Shown here piece by piece: positions 1 to 9,521 of a stretch of 64,000 bases of DNA. The position numbers and the translations under genes are program-made. The stretch comes from Alteromonas sp. KUL42 (lineage in GTDB: Bacteria > Pseudomonadota > Gammaproteobacteria > Enterobacterales > Alteromonadaceae): assembly GCF_006538325.1 (NCBI RefSeq), contig NZ_BJKK01000004.1, forward strand, positions 1-64,000, written 5' to 3'. Position 1 is the stretch's first letter. The number at the start of each line of letters is the position of its first letter. The notes beneath the pieces were generated by a model. The model did no database searches and was not told where the DNA came from. It saw only the letters and a list, made by a program, of their open reading frames with translations.

Positions 1-201
1 TATTATTTGCGCCACCAAAGTCTTGGCGATGCTCAATATAAGTTTTCATGTATTCGTGATTTAGTGGGATGGTTTTTCTCAAAACCCTGCGTCTAAACGC
101 ATTTGAGAAGCTTGGTAGCCCAAAAACACAGTAGCAATTGCAAAAAGTGCAACGACAAGCTTTCGGTTACCAAAGACAAGTTTTTCTAGAAAATGGGTCA
201 T
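1..201 (-). pseudogene. RND/MMPL-family exporter, N-terminal fragment, frameshifted and cut by the window edge
   Basis: The first 40 codons from the ATG at 201 give a short cytoplasmic start and one hydrophobic segment (about residues 14-31, LVVALFAIATVFLG), as in the first membrane helix of RND/MMPL exporters. The frame then stops at a TGA near 79. From about position 72 to the edge another frame stays open and reads as the start of the periplasmic loop (IPLNHEYMKTYIEHRQDFGG), so one base appears to be missing in or beside the 4-base and 5-base runs at 73-84. The gene follows the YCF48-like gene by 15 bases and is the last visible member of the DUF1302-DUF1329-YCF48-RND cluster. The family name is inferred from this short stretch and the neighbours. 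Sequencing error and true pseudogene cannot be told apart here. Confidence 0.6.
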
Positions 202-216
202 TGTTCTTATACTGCC

Positions 217-1262
217 CTATTTTAGATCCAAAATTTTAATGCCGTTGGCGGTCACTGCTATACTCTTTCCATTAAATTGTGTCGCGTTTAATAGCGCGGC
301 TTTATCTTTAATTTGAGTAGCTGTAATACCAGCATCTGCTTTACAGTCTGTAGGGTTCGCATATGGATCCCGCATACTTGTCGGTAATGGGCGTTCAGCA
401 CTTATCAGCATACCATTATTACCAAGCGCATATACTGTTGAATCTGAACCAAGAAGAATAGAGTTTAGCGTACTGGTCGAACATGTTTGCACATACTCCC
501 ATTCGCTATCATTTCGATTTACAAAAATATTACCCCGTAACCCTACAGCCAATACTGTTTGCTCATCGAGCGGTTTGATATCAAAAAATGAACCTGTGTA
601 GTCTACGTAGTAACGATCCCAAGACTCACCCATATTTTCACTTTTCGCTAGTAGGCCTGCTTCTCCAGCCATATACAGTGTATTGCCATCTAACGTTATA
701 CGGTTTAAGTGAGGTAATATAGATTCCAACTCTTGTTGATAGAAGTCTTCGTTTTCTTTTCTAATATCTTCAAGATACTCTCTGTCCATTGGGTCAAGCA
801 AACTAGCATGACGCTCTGCTTCCCATGACTCACCACCATCTCGAGTTCGGTAAAACAAGCCGTAAGCACCGGTTGCAATACCGTGTTTTTCATCAAAAAT
901 AAAACATCTAAAAAAGGACGTTGAAGATCTGGTTGATAATTCTGTACTTGCCACGATTCGCCCTTATCTGAAGAATGAAGAATTACGGCGTCGTGACCCA
1001 CCGCCCAAATATGATTACCCACGACCGTAGCCGAAGTAAGCGTTGAATGTGTAGGTACTTTCTTCTGTGTGAAGTTTTCCCCATCACCTGAAATAAGCAC
1101 ATGGCCCCGTTCACCGACAATAACGACAAATGTATCAGCGTCTATGTCCAAAAGAACCGATTGCTCAACTAGTGGAGCGATAAAAGATTCTTCAGCAATT
1201 GCAGTTGTAGAGTAATTCACTGCAAAAGTGGCGGCTATGCACGCTGCAATGGTTTTTCTCAT
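217..1262 (-). pseudogene. YCF48-like (BNR/beta-propeller) periplasmic protein, frameshifted
   Basis: Two overlapping reading frames make one protein. The first starts at the ATG at 1262 (upstream GGGGGAA) with a signal peptide ending near AIA, and has repeated propeller strands such as AVGHDAVILHSSDKGESW. The second frame takes over near 895-899 and continues to the TAG at 217 with further repeats of the same kind (GLFYRTRDGGESW, GLLAKSENMGESWDRY). The join lies in a run of five T on the coding strand; one extra T would restore a single protein of about 347 residues. YCF48/BNR repeats form seven-bladed propellers; relatives of this gene are commonly found beside DUF1329, DUF1302 and MMPL genes. 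A helper role in the envelope complex is inferred. Confidence 0.75.
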
Positions 1263-1297
1263 AGTTAACCATTCCCCCTATTTATAATTGTCTGCAT

Positions 1298-1327
1298 ACA
1301 AAAACGGCTGGCATTTGCCAACCGTTT
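1298..1327 (-). terminator. Hairpin terminator or attenuator inside the DUF1302 cluster
   Basis: On the minus strand an 11-bp stem (arms 1327-1317 and 1312-1302, one G.U pair) with a 4-base loop is followed by five T. The arms contain a C-A mismatch when read on the plus strand but a G.U pair on the minus strand, which favours action in the direction of the cluster. It lies between the DUF1329 stop and the YCF48 start, so it probably lowers transcription of the two downstream genes. Confidence 0.65.
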
Positions 1328-1341
1328 GTTGTTTAAGGCGA

Positions 1342-2709
1342 TTAGCGCATACCTTCTCGTCGTAACGCCTGAGGTGTGAATTCCACATCTTTAGGACGTA
1401 CGGTGAAGTCATACATTTGCTCTTCGTTATCTAAACCGATAGCTAAGTAGCGACGCGAGTTCAAATCATGATACGCATCAAGCGTAGACCACTGAGTTGG
1501 CACTTCATAGTAGTTAACACCATAAGCTACACCAACACGATAAAGTTCGCCACGGTTATCATACATATCGGCAACTTGGATTTGCCAGCTATCTTCGTCA
1601 ATAAAGAACACGCGTTTTTGATATATATGACGGAAGCCTTCTTTTAGTTGCGCTTCAACAACCCAAACACGGTGTTTTTCCCAACGTGTAAGATCTGGGT
1701 TGATATGGTTAGGCTTTAAGATATCTGAATATTTAGCATTCGCTGAATGAAGCGCGTAGTTATTGTATGCAACAAACATCTCTTTTTTACCTAACAACTT
1801 CCAGTTGTAACGGTTTGGAGAGCCGTTAAACATATCGAAGTCATCAGTAGTACGCAAACCATCTGCTGCAGTTCCCGGTGTGTCATATGCAATATTTGGC
1901 GCAAGGCGAACACGACGCTGACCTGTGTTATAGGTCCACGCTTTACGTGGCTCTTTAACTTGGTCTACGGTTTCGTGTACCAAAAGTGCGGTACCAGCCA
2001 AACGCGCTGGCTGAGTTACTTTCTGCTTAAACATGAACAGCACGTTTTCTTCAGTTAGCTTCTCTGGTGTAGCGCCTTCTTCAGCATATTTGATAAGCAG
2101 TTGCTCGTCAAAACCGATAACGTTGTAGTCACCACCGGTCGTTACAGCAGCTTGACCACCGTTGCGTTGAACCGCTTCGCCACGATAACGAAGAATGTGG
2201 TTCCAGATAGCTTCTAAACCATTTTGTGGAATTGGAAATGGAATACCTAGTACCGCGCCTTTAAGACCGTTTCCGTCGTCTAACAATTCCGCGCTGGTCG
2301 CATTTACTTTTGTCGCATCGTAAACAGACTGTGGGTTAGACGCTGAACGGCGAGTTGGATACACCGGCATACGGAATGTTTCAGGGTATGCTTCGAACAG
2401 CTTTTTCTGACCTTCAGACAAAAACTCAGCATACTCTTTGTAATTCTGTGCCGTGATTTCAAACAACACCTTGTCTTCTGGATAAGGGTCTGGGTGGTGA
2501 TCACCTACGGTATACCCAGCAGGCGCAGATGTAATACCACCAGTCCATGCCGGAATACTACCATCTGCATTACCCGCTTTTTCTGCACCTAGAGGCGTAA
2601 GTTCATTGCCAAGTTTGTTGGCTTCTGCATCTGATACTTTGGCCATTGCGCTTGCACCTGATAATGCAAGTGAAAGCGCTGCGGCGATAATTCCTACTTT
2701 TTTAATCAT
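1342..2709 (-). CDS. DUF1329 family periplasmic protein
   Basis: A 455-residue protein with a signal peptide (MIKKVGIIAAALSLALSGASAMA) followed by a mature start rich in the family hallmark text KLGNELTPLGAEKAGNADGSIPAWTGG. DUF1329 proteins are about 450 residues, and their fold is described as resembling LolA/LolB lipoprotein carriers; no enzyme activity is established. The ATG at 2709 is preferred over a GTG nine bases upstream because AAGAG is correctly placed before it and the signal peptide then starts normally. It follows the DUF1302 gene by 11 bases, so the two are co-transcribed. Inference: a periplasmic carrier for a hydrophobic cargo working between the RND exporter and the DUF1302 barrel. 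Confidence 0.85.
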   Translation of the reverse strand: MIKKVGIIAAALSLALSGASAMAKVSDAEANKLGNELTPLGAEKAGNADGSIPAWTGGITSAPAGYTVGDHHPDPYPEDKVLFEITAQNYKEYAEFLSEGQKKLFEAYPETFRMPVYPTRRSASNPQSVYDATKVNATSAELLDDGNGLKGAVLGIPFPIPQNGLEAIWNHILRYRGEAVQRNGGQAAVTTGGDYNVIGFDEQLLIKYAEEGATPEKLTEENVLFMFKQKVTQPARLAGTALLVHETVDQVKEPRKAWTYNTGQRRVRLAPNIAYDTPGTAADGLRTTDDFDMFNGSPNRYNWKLLGKKEMFVAYNNYALHSANAKYSDILKPNHINPDLTRWEKHRVWVVEAQLKEGFRHIYQKRVFFIDEDSWQIQVADMYDNRGELYRVGVAYGVNYYEVPTQWSTLDAYHDLNSRRYLAIGLDNEEQMYDFTVRPKDVEFTPQALRREGMR

Positions 2710-2720
2710 AAATACCACTC

Positions 2721-4784
2721 TTAGATTGCATATTTGATGTTAAATGAAACAAAGTCTCTGTCTGATAGCGTATTAGTTGTACCAATGCCGCCCCAGAATG
2801 CGCTGTATGACGCTGTTGCAGACCACTTGCTTAAGTAGTCAAGCGTAAAAGAAATAGCTGCAGACTTAACATCTTCGGTAAAAAGGAACAATGGATCAGG
2901 CGTTGTGCCATCAACATCGTGTGAGAATGTGCCACGTACTCTTAGGTTCATTCCCGCAAAAACTGAGTTGTAATCAGCGACCGCTAATAAACGATAACCC
3001 CAAGCGTCATCAGTAGCAAACGGGTTAGTTTCTGGTCCATCAGATAGCGCCTGATGTAAGCCTTCGCGATTGCTACCCGTTACTGTTGGCTCTAGAGACG
3101 GTGTACGGTTAGTACCTGGCGCGTTTAATCGAATTACGTTTGGATCTGGCATATCAACAACGTTTACATAGCCAACTTCACCGAGTAATACGAAGTTATC
3201 AGATCCGAATTTAGGACCAAATACATGTGACGCGGTAAATTGCATTTGCCACGTATCTGAGAACAGGTAACCGTCAGCGGTTTCGCCTGGACCTACTGCA
3301 CGACCAATATTGTTAAGCTGAGAGATACCCGCTAAGTCTGGACGTAGCCCCGCATTTGCCAATTGCTCTGGCATGCCCATATACAGTAATTCAACGTCAT
3401 CAATTTGTAGCGGCTCATCAACGCGATAAGCAAATTCACCGGCAAGGGCTGTCGTGCCGATATTGGTGTTAAAGCTCATACCGTACAATTTAATATCTTC
3501 TGGGTAGAAGAATTCAGACTGAGTGAATGCACCTAATTCAGTTATGTTATCGCGTGTAACTGTATTTGAAGCTAGGAAAGCGAGATCTGCGCCAATACCT
3601 GCAGCAGTGAAATCAGATGTTTTACCTGAAATCAGAGGGCGTTGGCTATGGTAGTTAATATGATAGAAACTGAATTCAGTTTCGTTTAACTCTTCAGCAA
3701 ACCATGTTAAACGCAAACCATACTGGCCTTGGTCATCGGCATCATGGTGCGCTGCATCAGAGAAGCCGCGAATAGCTACTTTGGTTGGGTATGCTAAATA
3801 GGCCTGTGAAATATCCGCAGCATTTGCACCTGCACGCAATAAGTCGCCGTATCCGTTAAGGGCAGTAAGTAAGTGATCTAAGTCGATATCGGGGTTACCA
3901 CTAAAGCCAAGTTGAATATTTTGACGTTGGCCACCCTCGCCCGCAAAGTCGTTGCCTGCGAAGTAACTGCCTGATACTGGTAACCAGCTGCGTTCCCACT
4001 CATACTGATAGTAACCAGATACGCTTACGGTGTCAGTTAAACCTAAAGACGCGTACACCATACCCACTGGTAAGAATACTTCTTTAAGCTCTGCACCTGG
4101 TGCTCGAGCGCGAGTTACATCTACAGGGTTAGTTGTATTGATACCGTGTTGAATAAATGTACTTTCACCCCAACTGATTACTTGTCGACCAACGCGAACT
4201 GTTAATGGCTTATCACCTATCCACCAATCGCCGTAGAAAAATGCATCATACAAACGAACGTCTGTACACAGTAAGTCTTCAGCTTCAGGATCTTGACACA
4301 GATCGTACTGATTACCCGTTATTGGATTTGAATATGGTCGGTCACCATCCATTTGCTCAAAATCATAGAACCAAAAGCCACGAGCAAAAAATCCGTAATC
4401 ACCGAAATTGATATCCAGTTCGTGCGAGCCTGATACTTGTGTAGCAAACGCATCACCTGGATCGTGAGCAAGGTTGCCAAGATCACCATTCGTCGAGTAG
4501 CCGCCATCTGCAAGCGCCCACACATCACCACTAGGATACAAAGGATTAAAAGCTGCATGATAACCACTCCAATCGAATTGCGCGTGGTTACTGTTACCAA
4601 TGATGTTGTAATCTCGAGCTTCTGTTCGGATGCTCGTTGCCAGCGTAAATGTAGAATCCAGAGAAATACTGACATCACCTACTTGCCAATTTGCTGCATG
4701 GGCAGGTAGAGCAGCAGCACCTAAAAGCGTGAGAACGCCTGCAGCTACTGGTGACATCTTAAAAGCGCTAGGCCTGTTTTTCAT
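2721..4784 (-). CDS. DUF1302 family outer membrane beta-barrel protein
   Basis: The protein has 687 residues, a signal peptide ending PAHA/ANWQ, and a mature part rich in alternating aromatic and polar strands, ending in a hydrophobic last strand (FVSFNIKYAI) typical of outer membrane barrels. Visible family segments include VGRQVISWGES and a two-cysteine loop near NQYDLCQDPEAEDLLC, probably a disulfide. The start is set at the ATG at 4784, which has GGGAG upstream; the open frame extends 18 codons further without a signal peptide. It is the promoter-proximal gene of the DUF1302-DUF1329-YCF48-RND cluster. Substrate unknown; related clusters are often near lipid or hydrocarbon metabolism genes, which are not seen here. 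Confidence 0.85.
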   Translation of the reverse strand: MKNRPSAFKMSPVAAGVLTLLGAAALPAHAANWQVGDVSISLDSTFTLATSIRTEARDYNIIGNSNHAQFDWSGYHAAFNPLYPSGDVWALADGGYSTNGDLGNLAHDPGDAFATQVSGSHELDINFGDYGFFARGFWFYDFEQMDGDRPYSNPITGNQYDLCQDPEAEDLLCTDVRLYDAFFYGDWWIGDKPLTVRVGRQVISWGESTFIQHGINTTNPVDVTRARAPGAELKEVFLPVGMVYASLGLTDTVSVSGYYQYEWERSWLPVSGSYFAGNDFAGEGGQRQNIQLGFSGNPDIDLDHLLTALNGYGDLLRAGANAADISQAYLAYPTKVAIRGFSDAAHHDADDQGQYGLRLTWFAEELNETEFSFYHINYHSQRPLISGKTSDFTAAGIGADLAFLASNTVTRDNITELGAFTQSEFFYPEDIKLYGMSFNTNIGTTALAGEFAYRVDEPLQIDDVELLYMGMPEQLANAGLRPDLAGISQLNNIGRAVGPGETADGYLFSDTWQMQFTASHVFGPKFGSDNFVLLGEVGYVNVVDMPDPNVIRLNAPGTNRTPSLEPTVTGSNREGLHQALSDGPETNPFATDDAWGYRLLAVADYNSVFAGMNLRVRGTFSHDVDGTTPDPLFLFTEDVKSAAISFTLDYLSKWSATASYSAFWGGIGTTNTLSDRDFVSFNIKYAI

Positions 4785-5138
4785 ATTTTTATACTCCCAA
4801 GTCGACGCGAATGATTGCGTGACATCATGACCAACCATACGATTAACAAAATCATTACATCATTTTGCCAGAACCGCAAGAACTAATCCTACCAGTTAAC
4901 AATTTTTACAACATTAATCGTATCAAATAGTTAAAGATGTATCGGGAGTATAAAACCCATTTATAACTCTGTTGATAAAAACACCAATACTTGGTTTTTT
5001 ATGAAGCAGATTTAAAAAAAAGAATATAATTCACTAAGTAGTGATGAAACTTCGGTGCAACGTTTCAGCTTTTTAATGTTGCATTTTAGCTTTATGTAGC
5101 AAGAAAGGTGGGCCCGATCTTAGAAAAATCACAGGTTG
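4785..5138. other. Intergenic region upstream of the DUF1302 cluster
   Basis: About 350 A+T-rich bases between the DUF1302 start and the DUF2835 stop, both on the minus strand. It must hold the promoter of the DUF1302 cluster and the end of the pepN transcript. No convincing -35/-10 pair, terminator hairpin or small reading frame was found by eye. The GGGCCC at 5112-5117 is an isolated palindrome with no U-run. Confidence 0.5.
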
Positions 5139-5381
5139 TTATTGAATGCGTTCAAAGGATTTAATTTTTTTGTCTTTATCTACGACCATACGAAAACGCC
5201 CACGTATACCTGTAGATACAACAAACTGACGAAGACGACTCGTCGGCACTTGAATGTAAAGCCCCGATTCACTTTGCATAACAATATCGGGGATTGACGG
5301 CGTATAGAGCGCCTCACATTGGTTGTAAGGCGCGTTTATAGAAAAGTAGTAAACCGTGTCGGACTTATCAATGCTTCTCAT
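5139..5381 (-). CDS. DUF2835 family protein
   Basis: An 80-residue protein matching the DUF2835 layout: an N-terminal strand (YYFSINAPYNQCEALY), a central SESGLYIQVPTSRLRQFV and the end GIRGRFRMVVDKDKKIKSFERI. The family is small and gammaproteobacterial, with no known function. The ATG at 5381 overlaps the end of pepN by 14 bases; the open frame reaches two codons further to a TTG. The overlap implies coupled translation with pepN. Confidence 0.85.
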   Translation of the reverse strand: MRSIDKSDTVYYFSINAPYNQCEALYTPSIPDIVMQSESGLYIQVPTSRLRQFVVSTGIRGRFRMVVDKDKKIKSFERIQ

Positions 5382-7974
5382 AAGCAAGACTTTTGCTCAC
5401 TTTTTCAAATACATCGTTGCTTAACCCCTTATGATTAAGTAAACGACCTAGTTGTTGCTTCATCATAACCTGATGTTCAAGCGCAAAGTTATGCCATTGA
5501 GTTAATGGCGTCACGATACGAGATGCGACCTGCGGATTAATAGCATCTAATTTCATAAGATAATCTGTAACAAACTTATAACCGCTTCCATCAAGCGCAT
5601 GAAATTTTTCGCTATTATAAAACGCAAAGCTGCCTACAACCGCACGCACCCTATTTGGGTTACCCATGGTAAATTGTGGGTGCTCACATAGCATTGTAAT
5701 GGTAGCAAAAATATCGTCTTTGGCTTGGGTTGCATGTAAAGCAAACCATTTATCAAGCACAAGAGAGTTGTGATTCCACTTACTTTCAAACGCTGCCATC
5801 AACTCATCAAATACATTTGTATTTTGTGCAGCACGTAACGCGCCAAGCGTATCTGTCATGTTGTCAGCATTGTTAAACTGCTTAACAATGTGTTCTTCAT
5901 AATCTGGTAGTCGAGCGAGATGCGCTAAAATTACGTTTTTACAGCGACGCTCGTTTACTGCATCTTGCGCGTATCGGTAGCCCGTTTCGGGAATAGCATC
6001 GAGTACTTTAAGTAACTCTTTTTCAAGTTCAGTAGAAAACTGACGACAAAACGCTTTTCGAGCTGTTAGCAGCTCAGAAACCTTGATGTTAGAGCGTGTC
6101 TGACATAGGGTTTCAAATGACGGAATAACCAGACATTCACTGAGTAACTCTAAATTATCTGCTTCTTGCGAAATAGCCTGTTTAATCTCATTCCAAATGT
6201 GGTTACCTATGGCTGAACCGGGAGCTTCTTCTAATTGCTTGATACATCTATCGTACAACGTTTGCATGGCATCCCAACGATTGAAAGGATCTTTAGCATG
6301 CTTAAAAATTGTAAGTAGCGCAGATGTATCAAGTGTATTTTCCACTTTTACAGGGGCTGAAAAGTTGCCCAAAATTGCCGGTATCAACGACTTGCTATCT
6401 GACTTAACCGTAAATTGCATACTTTCTTTATCAAGGATCAACATGCCGTTTTTGATATTACCTTGCGTATCTTGATAAGACTTTCCATCTTCATCGAGGA
6501 TTTCAATATTGATAGGCATATACAAAGGGGCCTTTTCGGCCTGTCCAGCAGTAGGCGGCGTTTGTTGGCGTAGCGTAAATTCTGTCACACCCGGTTCTAG
6601 TTCTCGTTGTTCTACTGAAACAATCGGTGTGCCTGATTGGCTATACCAAAGCGCAAACTGAGATAAATCAAGGTCAGTTGCATATTGCATAGCAGAGACA
6701 AAATCATCACATGTAACAGCTTGTCCATCGTGACGCCTGAAATATTCGTCCATACCCTTTCTGAAACCCTCTGGCCCAAGTAACGTATGGAACATACGAA
6801 TAACTTCGGCACCTTTGTCGTAAACCGTCACCGTATAGAAATTATTCATTTCAATCACTTCATCAGGTCGAATGGGATGGCTCATTGCACTGGCGTCTTC
6901 AGCAAACTGGTGCTCGCGCATAACCCGCACATGCTTAATACGGTTGCTCAATGGCGATGTCATATCAGCGCTAAACTGTTGGTCTCGAAAAACCGTAAGC
7001 CCTTCTTTAAGGCTTAGCTGAAACCAATCTCGGCACGTTACACGATTACCCGTCCAGTTGTGAAAGTACTCGTGAGCAATTACCGATTCAACGTTGAAAA
7101 AGTCTTCATCTGTGGCTGAATCTTGGTCTGCAAGAACAAATTTGCTGTTAAATACATTGAGCCCTTTGTTTTCCATTGCCCCCATGTTGAAAAAATCCAC
7201 GGCAACAATCATGTAGATGTCTAAATCGTATTCGAGCCCGAAGACATCTTCGTCCCATTTCATGGCGCGCTTTAAGGAGTCAAGAGCAAACTGACCTTGG
7301 CTCTTCTTGCCTTTATCAACGTACAATTCTAAAGCAACATCTTTTCCGCTTGCTGTGGTGTAATGGTCTGTGAGTAAATCAAAATCCCCTGCTACCAAGG
7401 CAAACAGATAACATGGTTTAGGATGCGGGTCGTGCCACTTAACAAAGTGTTGGTCGTTAGTAAGTTCTCCTTTGTCAATCGGATTACCGTTGGCCAGCAA
7501 CATAGGTACCGATTTATCAGCTACAACTGTTACCGTATAAACAGATAACACGTCCGGACGATCTAAAAAGAATGTTATGCGTCTAAAGCCTTCTGCTTCA
7601 CATTGAGTGCAATAGGCACCGCCCGATAAGTAAAGTCCTTCCAACGCTTTATTTTGTTCTGGCGATATTTGTGTTTCTACTTCCAGCTGAAAGTCGCTTC
7701 GATTTGTGTATATGGATAAGGTGGAATCACTCAGCTCGTAATATTCAGATGCACTTTGGTCGTCTGTTACTTCCTGACCATTGATTCGAAGCGAAACCAC
7801 TGGCAGGTTATCGCCATCAAGAACAAGAGGTTCATTGTGTTGCCCCTGACGCTCTATGTGAAGCTGGCTGAGGACACGTGTATTGGTTGGATGAAGTGTG
7901 ATGTGTAGGTCAACTGTCGCTATAGAAAAAGCGGGCGGCTGATAATCCGCCCGACGCTTAGCTTGAACTGCCAT
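5368..7974 (-). CDS. pepN: Aminopeptidase N (M1 family)
   Basis: Cytosolic zinc aminopeptidase that removes N-terminal residues in the final steps of protein breakdown. Its 868 residues nearly equal the E. coli enzyme. Visible are the exopeptidase motif GAMEN (265-269), the zinc motif HEYFH (301-305) and the third ligand in SLKEGLTVF (E324), followed by the DUF3458-type Ig-like and C-terminal helical regions. The start at 7974 has a near-perfect ribosome site (AGGAGG). It lies 30 bases after the NhaC gene and overlaps DUF2835 downstream, so a common transcript is likely. Confidence 0.97.
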   Translation of the reverse strand: MAVQAKRRADYQPPAFSIATVDLHITLHPTNTRVLSQLHIERQGQHNEPLVLDGDNLPVVSLRINGQEVTDDQSASEYYELSDSTLSIYTNRSDFQLEVETQISPEQNKALEGLYLSGGAYCTQCEAEGFRRITFFLDRPDVLSVYTVTVVADKSVPMLLANGNPIDKGELTNDQHFVKWHDPHPKPCYLFALVAGDFDLLTDHYTTASGKDVALELYVDKGKKSQGQFALDSLKRAMKWDEDVFGLEYDLDIYMIVAVDFFNMGAMENKGLNVFNSKFVLADQDSATDEDFFNVESVIAHEYFHNWTGNRVTCRDWFQLSLKEGLTVFRDQQFSADMTSPLSNRIKHVRVMREHQFAEDASAMSHPIRPDEVIEMNNFYTVTVYDKGAEVIRMFHTLLGPEGFRKGMDEYFRRHDGQAVTCDDFVSAMQYATDLDLSQFALWYSQSGTPIVSVEQRELEPGVTEFTLRQQTPPTAGQAEKAPLYMPINIEILDEDGKSYQDTQGNIKNGMLILDKESMQFTVKSDSKSLIPAILGNFSAPVKVENTLDTSALLTIFKHAKDPFNRWDAMQTLYDRCIKQLEEAPGSAIGNHIWNEIKQAISQEADNLELLSECLVIPSFETLCQTRSNIKVSELLTARKAFCRQFSTELEKELLKVLDAIPETGYRYAQDAVNERRCKNVILAHLARLPDYEEHIVKQFNNADNMTDTLGALRAAQNTNVFDELMAAFESKWNHNSLVLDKWFALHATQAKDDIFATITMLCEHPQFTMGNPNRVRAVVGSFAFYNSEKFHALDGSGYKFVTDYLMKLDAINPQVASRIVTPLTQWHNFALEHQVMMKQQLGRLLNHKGLSNDVFEKVSKSLAYEKH

Positions 7975-8004
7975 AGATCCTCCTAGAAGAAAGCCTACGT
8001 TAAA

Positions 8005-9480
8005 TTATTGATTACCTTGCGTACTAACCACTGAATCTGGAGGCGTAATGCGTAAAATCTTAATGCCGAAATAGGCATAGCACACTGCAAGAATTGGGTT
8101 GATAACGTTGAAAAATGCATAAAAAATATAGTCAAACGGATTAACCAAAAGCACGCTGTGCATATACGCACCACATGTGTTCCAAGGAATAAGTGGTGAT
8201 GTAAGAGTTCCGCCATCTTCTAAACTGCGCGATAAGTTTAACTGATCTAAACCACGCTTTTCGAATTCTTCTTTGTACATTCTACCTGGCATCACAATAG
8301 CCATATACTGATCGGCTGTAACTAGGTTTGTACCAAAGCACGTTAAAATCGTACGTAAAACCATGTCACCAGCTGATTTAGCCCCATACAAAATAGCAGA
8401 AACTGCACGCTTAAGAAGGCCTACACGCTCAAGTACTGCCCCAAAAGACATAGCGCATATAATCAACCAAATGGTATTGAGCATTGACGACATGCCACCA
8501 CGAGACAATAAACTATTTAAGTTTTCATCGGGTGTCGAAAAACTCACGCCATCGAATAACGCTGTCCACACAACTTTTAGTGCACCGATATTCGTTGAGT
8601 CTTCACTGCTTGCCATTGAGACAACCACATCCCATTGAAAGACTACTGCCCAAATTCCACCTAATAACGCGCCAATGAATACCGCAGGGAACGCAGGCAT
8701 TTTCTTTACCGCTAGCGTCAACAACACAATTAGCGGTACCAACAAATGCCAACCTAGCTTGAAGGATTCGTTTAGCAAGGTTTGCATCTCAACTATACGC
8801 GAAGCTTGGGCTTCTCCACCTTCACTGAAGCCCAGCACAGTGAACAAAATAAGCGCAAGCACAAAACTAGGAATGGTTGTCCATAGCATATAGCGAATAT
8901 GTTCAAACAAATCGGTACCCGCTACTGCCGGCGCTAAATTAGTGGTCTCTGACAAAGGTGATATCTTATCGCCAAAGTACGCGCCAGATACCACGGCACC
9001 AGCGGTAATTGCAGCAGACATGTCCATACCAGCTGATACGCCCATTAGGGCTACACCAACGGTTGCCGCAGTTGTCCAAGAACTACCGATGCTCATGGCT
9101 ACAACCGCACAAATCAAACAAGCAGCTGCATAGAAAAACGAAGGATTAAGTAGTTCTAGCCCAAAATAGATTAATGTCGGTACGGTACCCGCTAGCATCC
9201 ATGTGCCTATTAATGCACCAACAGCAAGTAAGATAAGACACGCACCCAAAGACATTGAAATACCATCTACAATGCCCTTTTCGATAGTCCTCCAACTATA
9301 CCCGTTCTTCATTCCAATTATGGCCGCTAGACCCATAGCAAGTAATAGTGCTATTTGGTTAGGTCCATATGAAGAATTGTCTTTAAACAAATACACTGCG
9401 CTACCCATCATTACCACAAGGGCGGCAATAGGAATTAGCGCGTCTAATAATGAAGGTGTTCTTAATTCATTGTTGGTCAT
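8005..9480 (-). CDS. nhaC: NhaC-family Na+/H+ antiporter
   Basis: Inner membrane protein of 491 residues with about 11-12 hydrophobic helices. The NhaC signature is clear in SGAYFGDKISPLSETTNLAPA (about residues 165-185) and the later LVTADQYMAIVMPGRMY and SPLIPWNTCGAY. Members exchange sodium for protons or, in some cases, malate/lactate; the true substrate cannot be set from sequence. It follows the NSS transporter by 41 bases, and both are sodium coupled, which fits a marine organism. The symbol is given at family level. Confidence 0.85.
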   Translation of the reverse strand: MTNNELRTPSLLDALIPIAALVVMMGSAVYLFKDNSSYGPNQIALLLAMGLAAIIGMKNGYSWRTIEKGIVDGISMSLGACLILLAVGALIGTWMLAGTVPTLIYFGLELLNPSFFYAAACLICAVVAMSIGSSWTTAATVGVALMGVSAGMDMSAAITAGAVVSGAYFGDKISPLSETTNLAPAVAGTDLFEHIRYMLWTTIPSFVLALILFTVLGFSEGGEAQASRIVEMQTLLNESFKLGWHLLVPLIVLLTLAVKKMPAFPAVFIGALLGGIWAVVFQWDVVVSMASSEDSTNIGALKVVWTALFDGVSFSTPDENLNSLLSRGGMSSMLNTIWLIICAMSFGAVLERVGLLKRAVSAILYGAKSAGDMVLRTILTCFGTNLVTADQYMAIVMPGRMYKEEFEKRGLDQLNLSRSLEDGGTLTSPLIPWNTCGAYMHSVLLVNPFDYIFYAFFNVINPILAVCYAYFGIKILRITPPDSVVSTQGNQ

Positions 9481-9521
9481 CGTAAAATTTTAAAACCTTA
9501 TTTTTATTATTGTTTCAATGT

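Noticed and set aside
4205-4830. Plus-strand open frames across the DUF1302 gene
   Set aside because: They are antisense to a well-supported barrel gene, have no ribosome site and no recognisable protein content.
5106-5123. GGGCCC palindrome as a terminator for DUF2835
   Set aside because: The stem is too short and no T-run follows on either strand.
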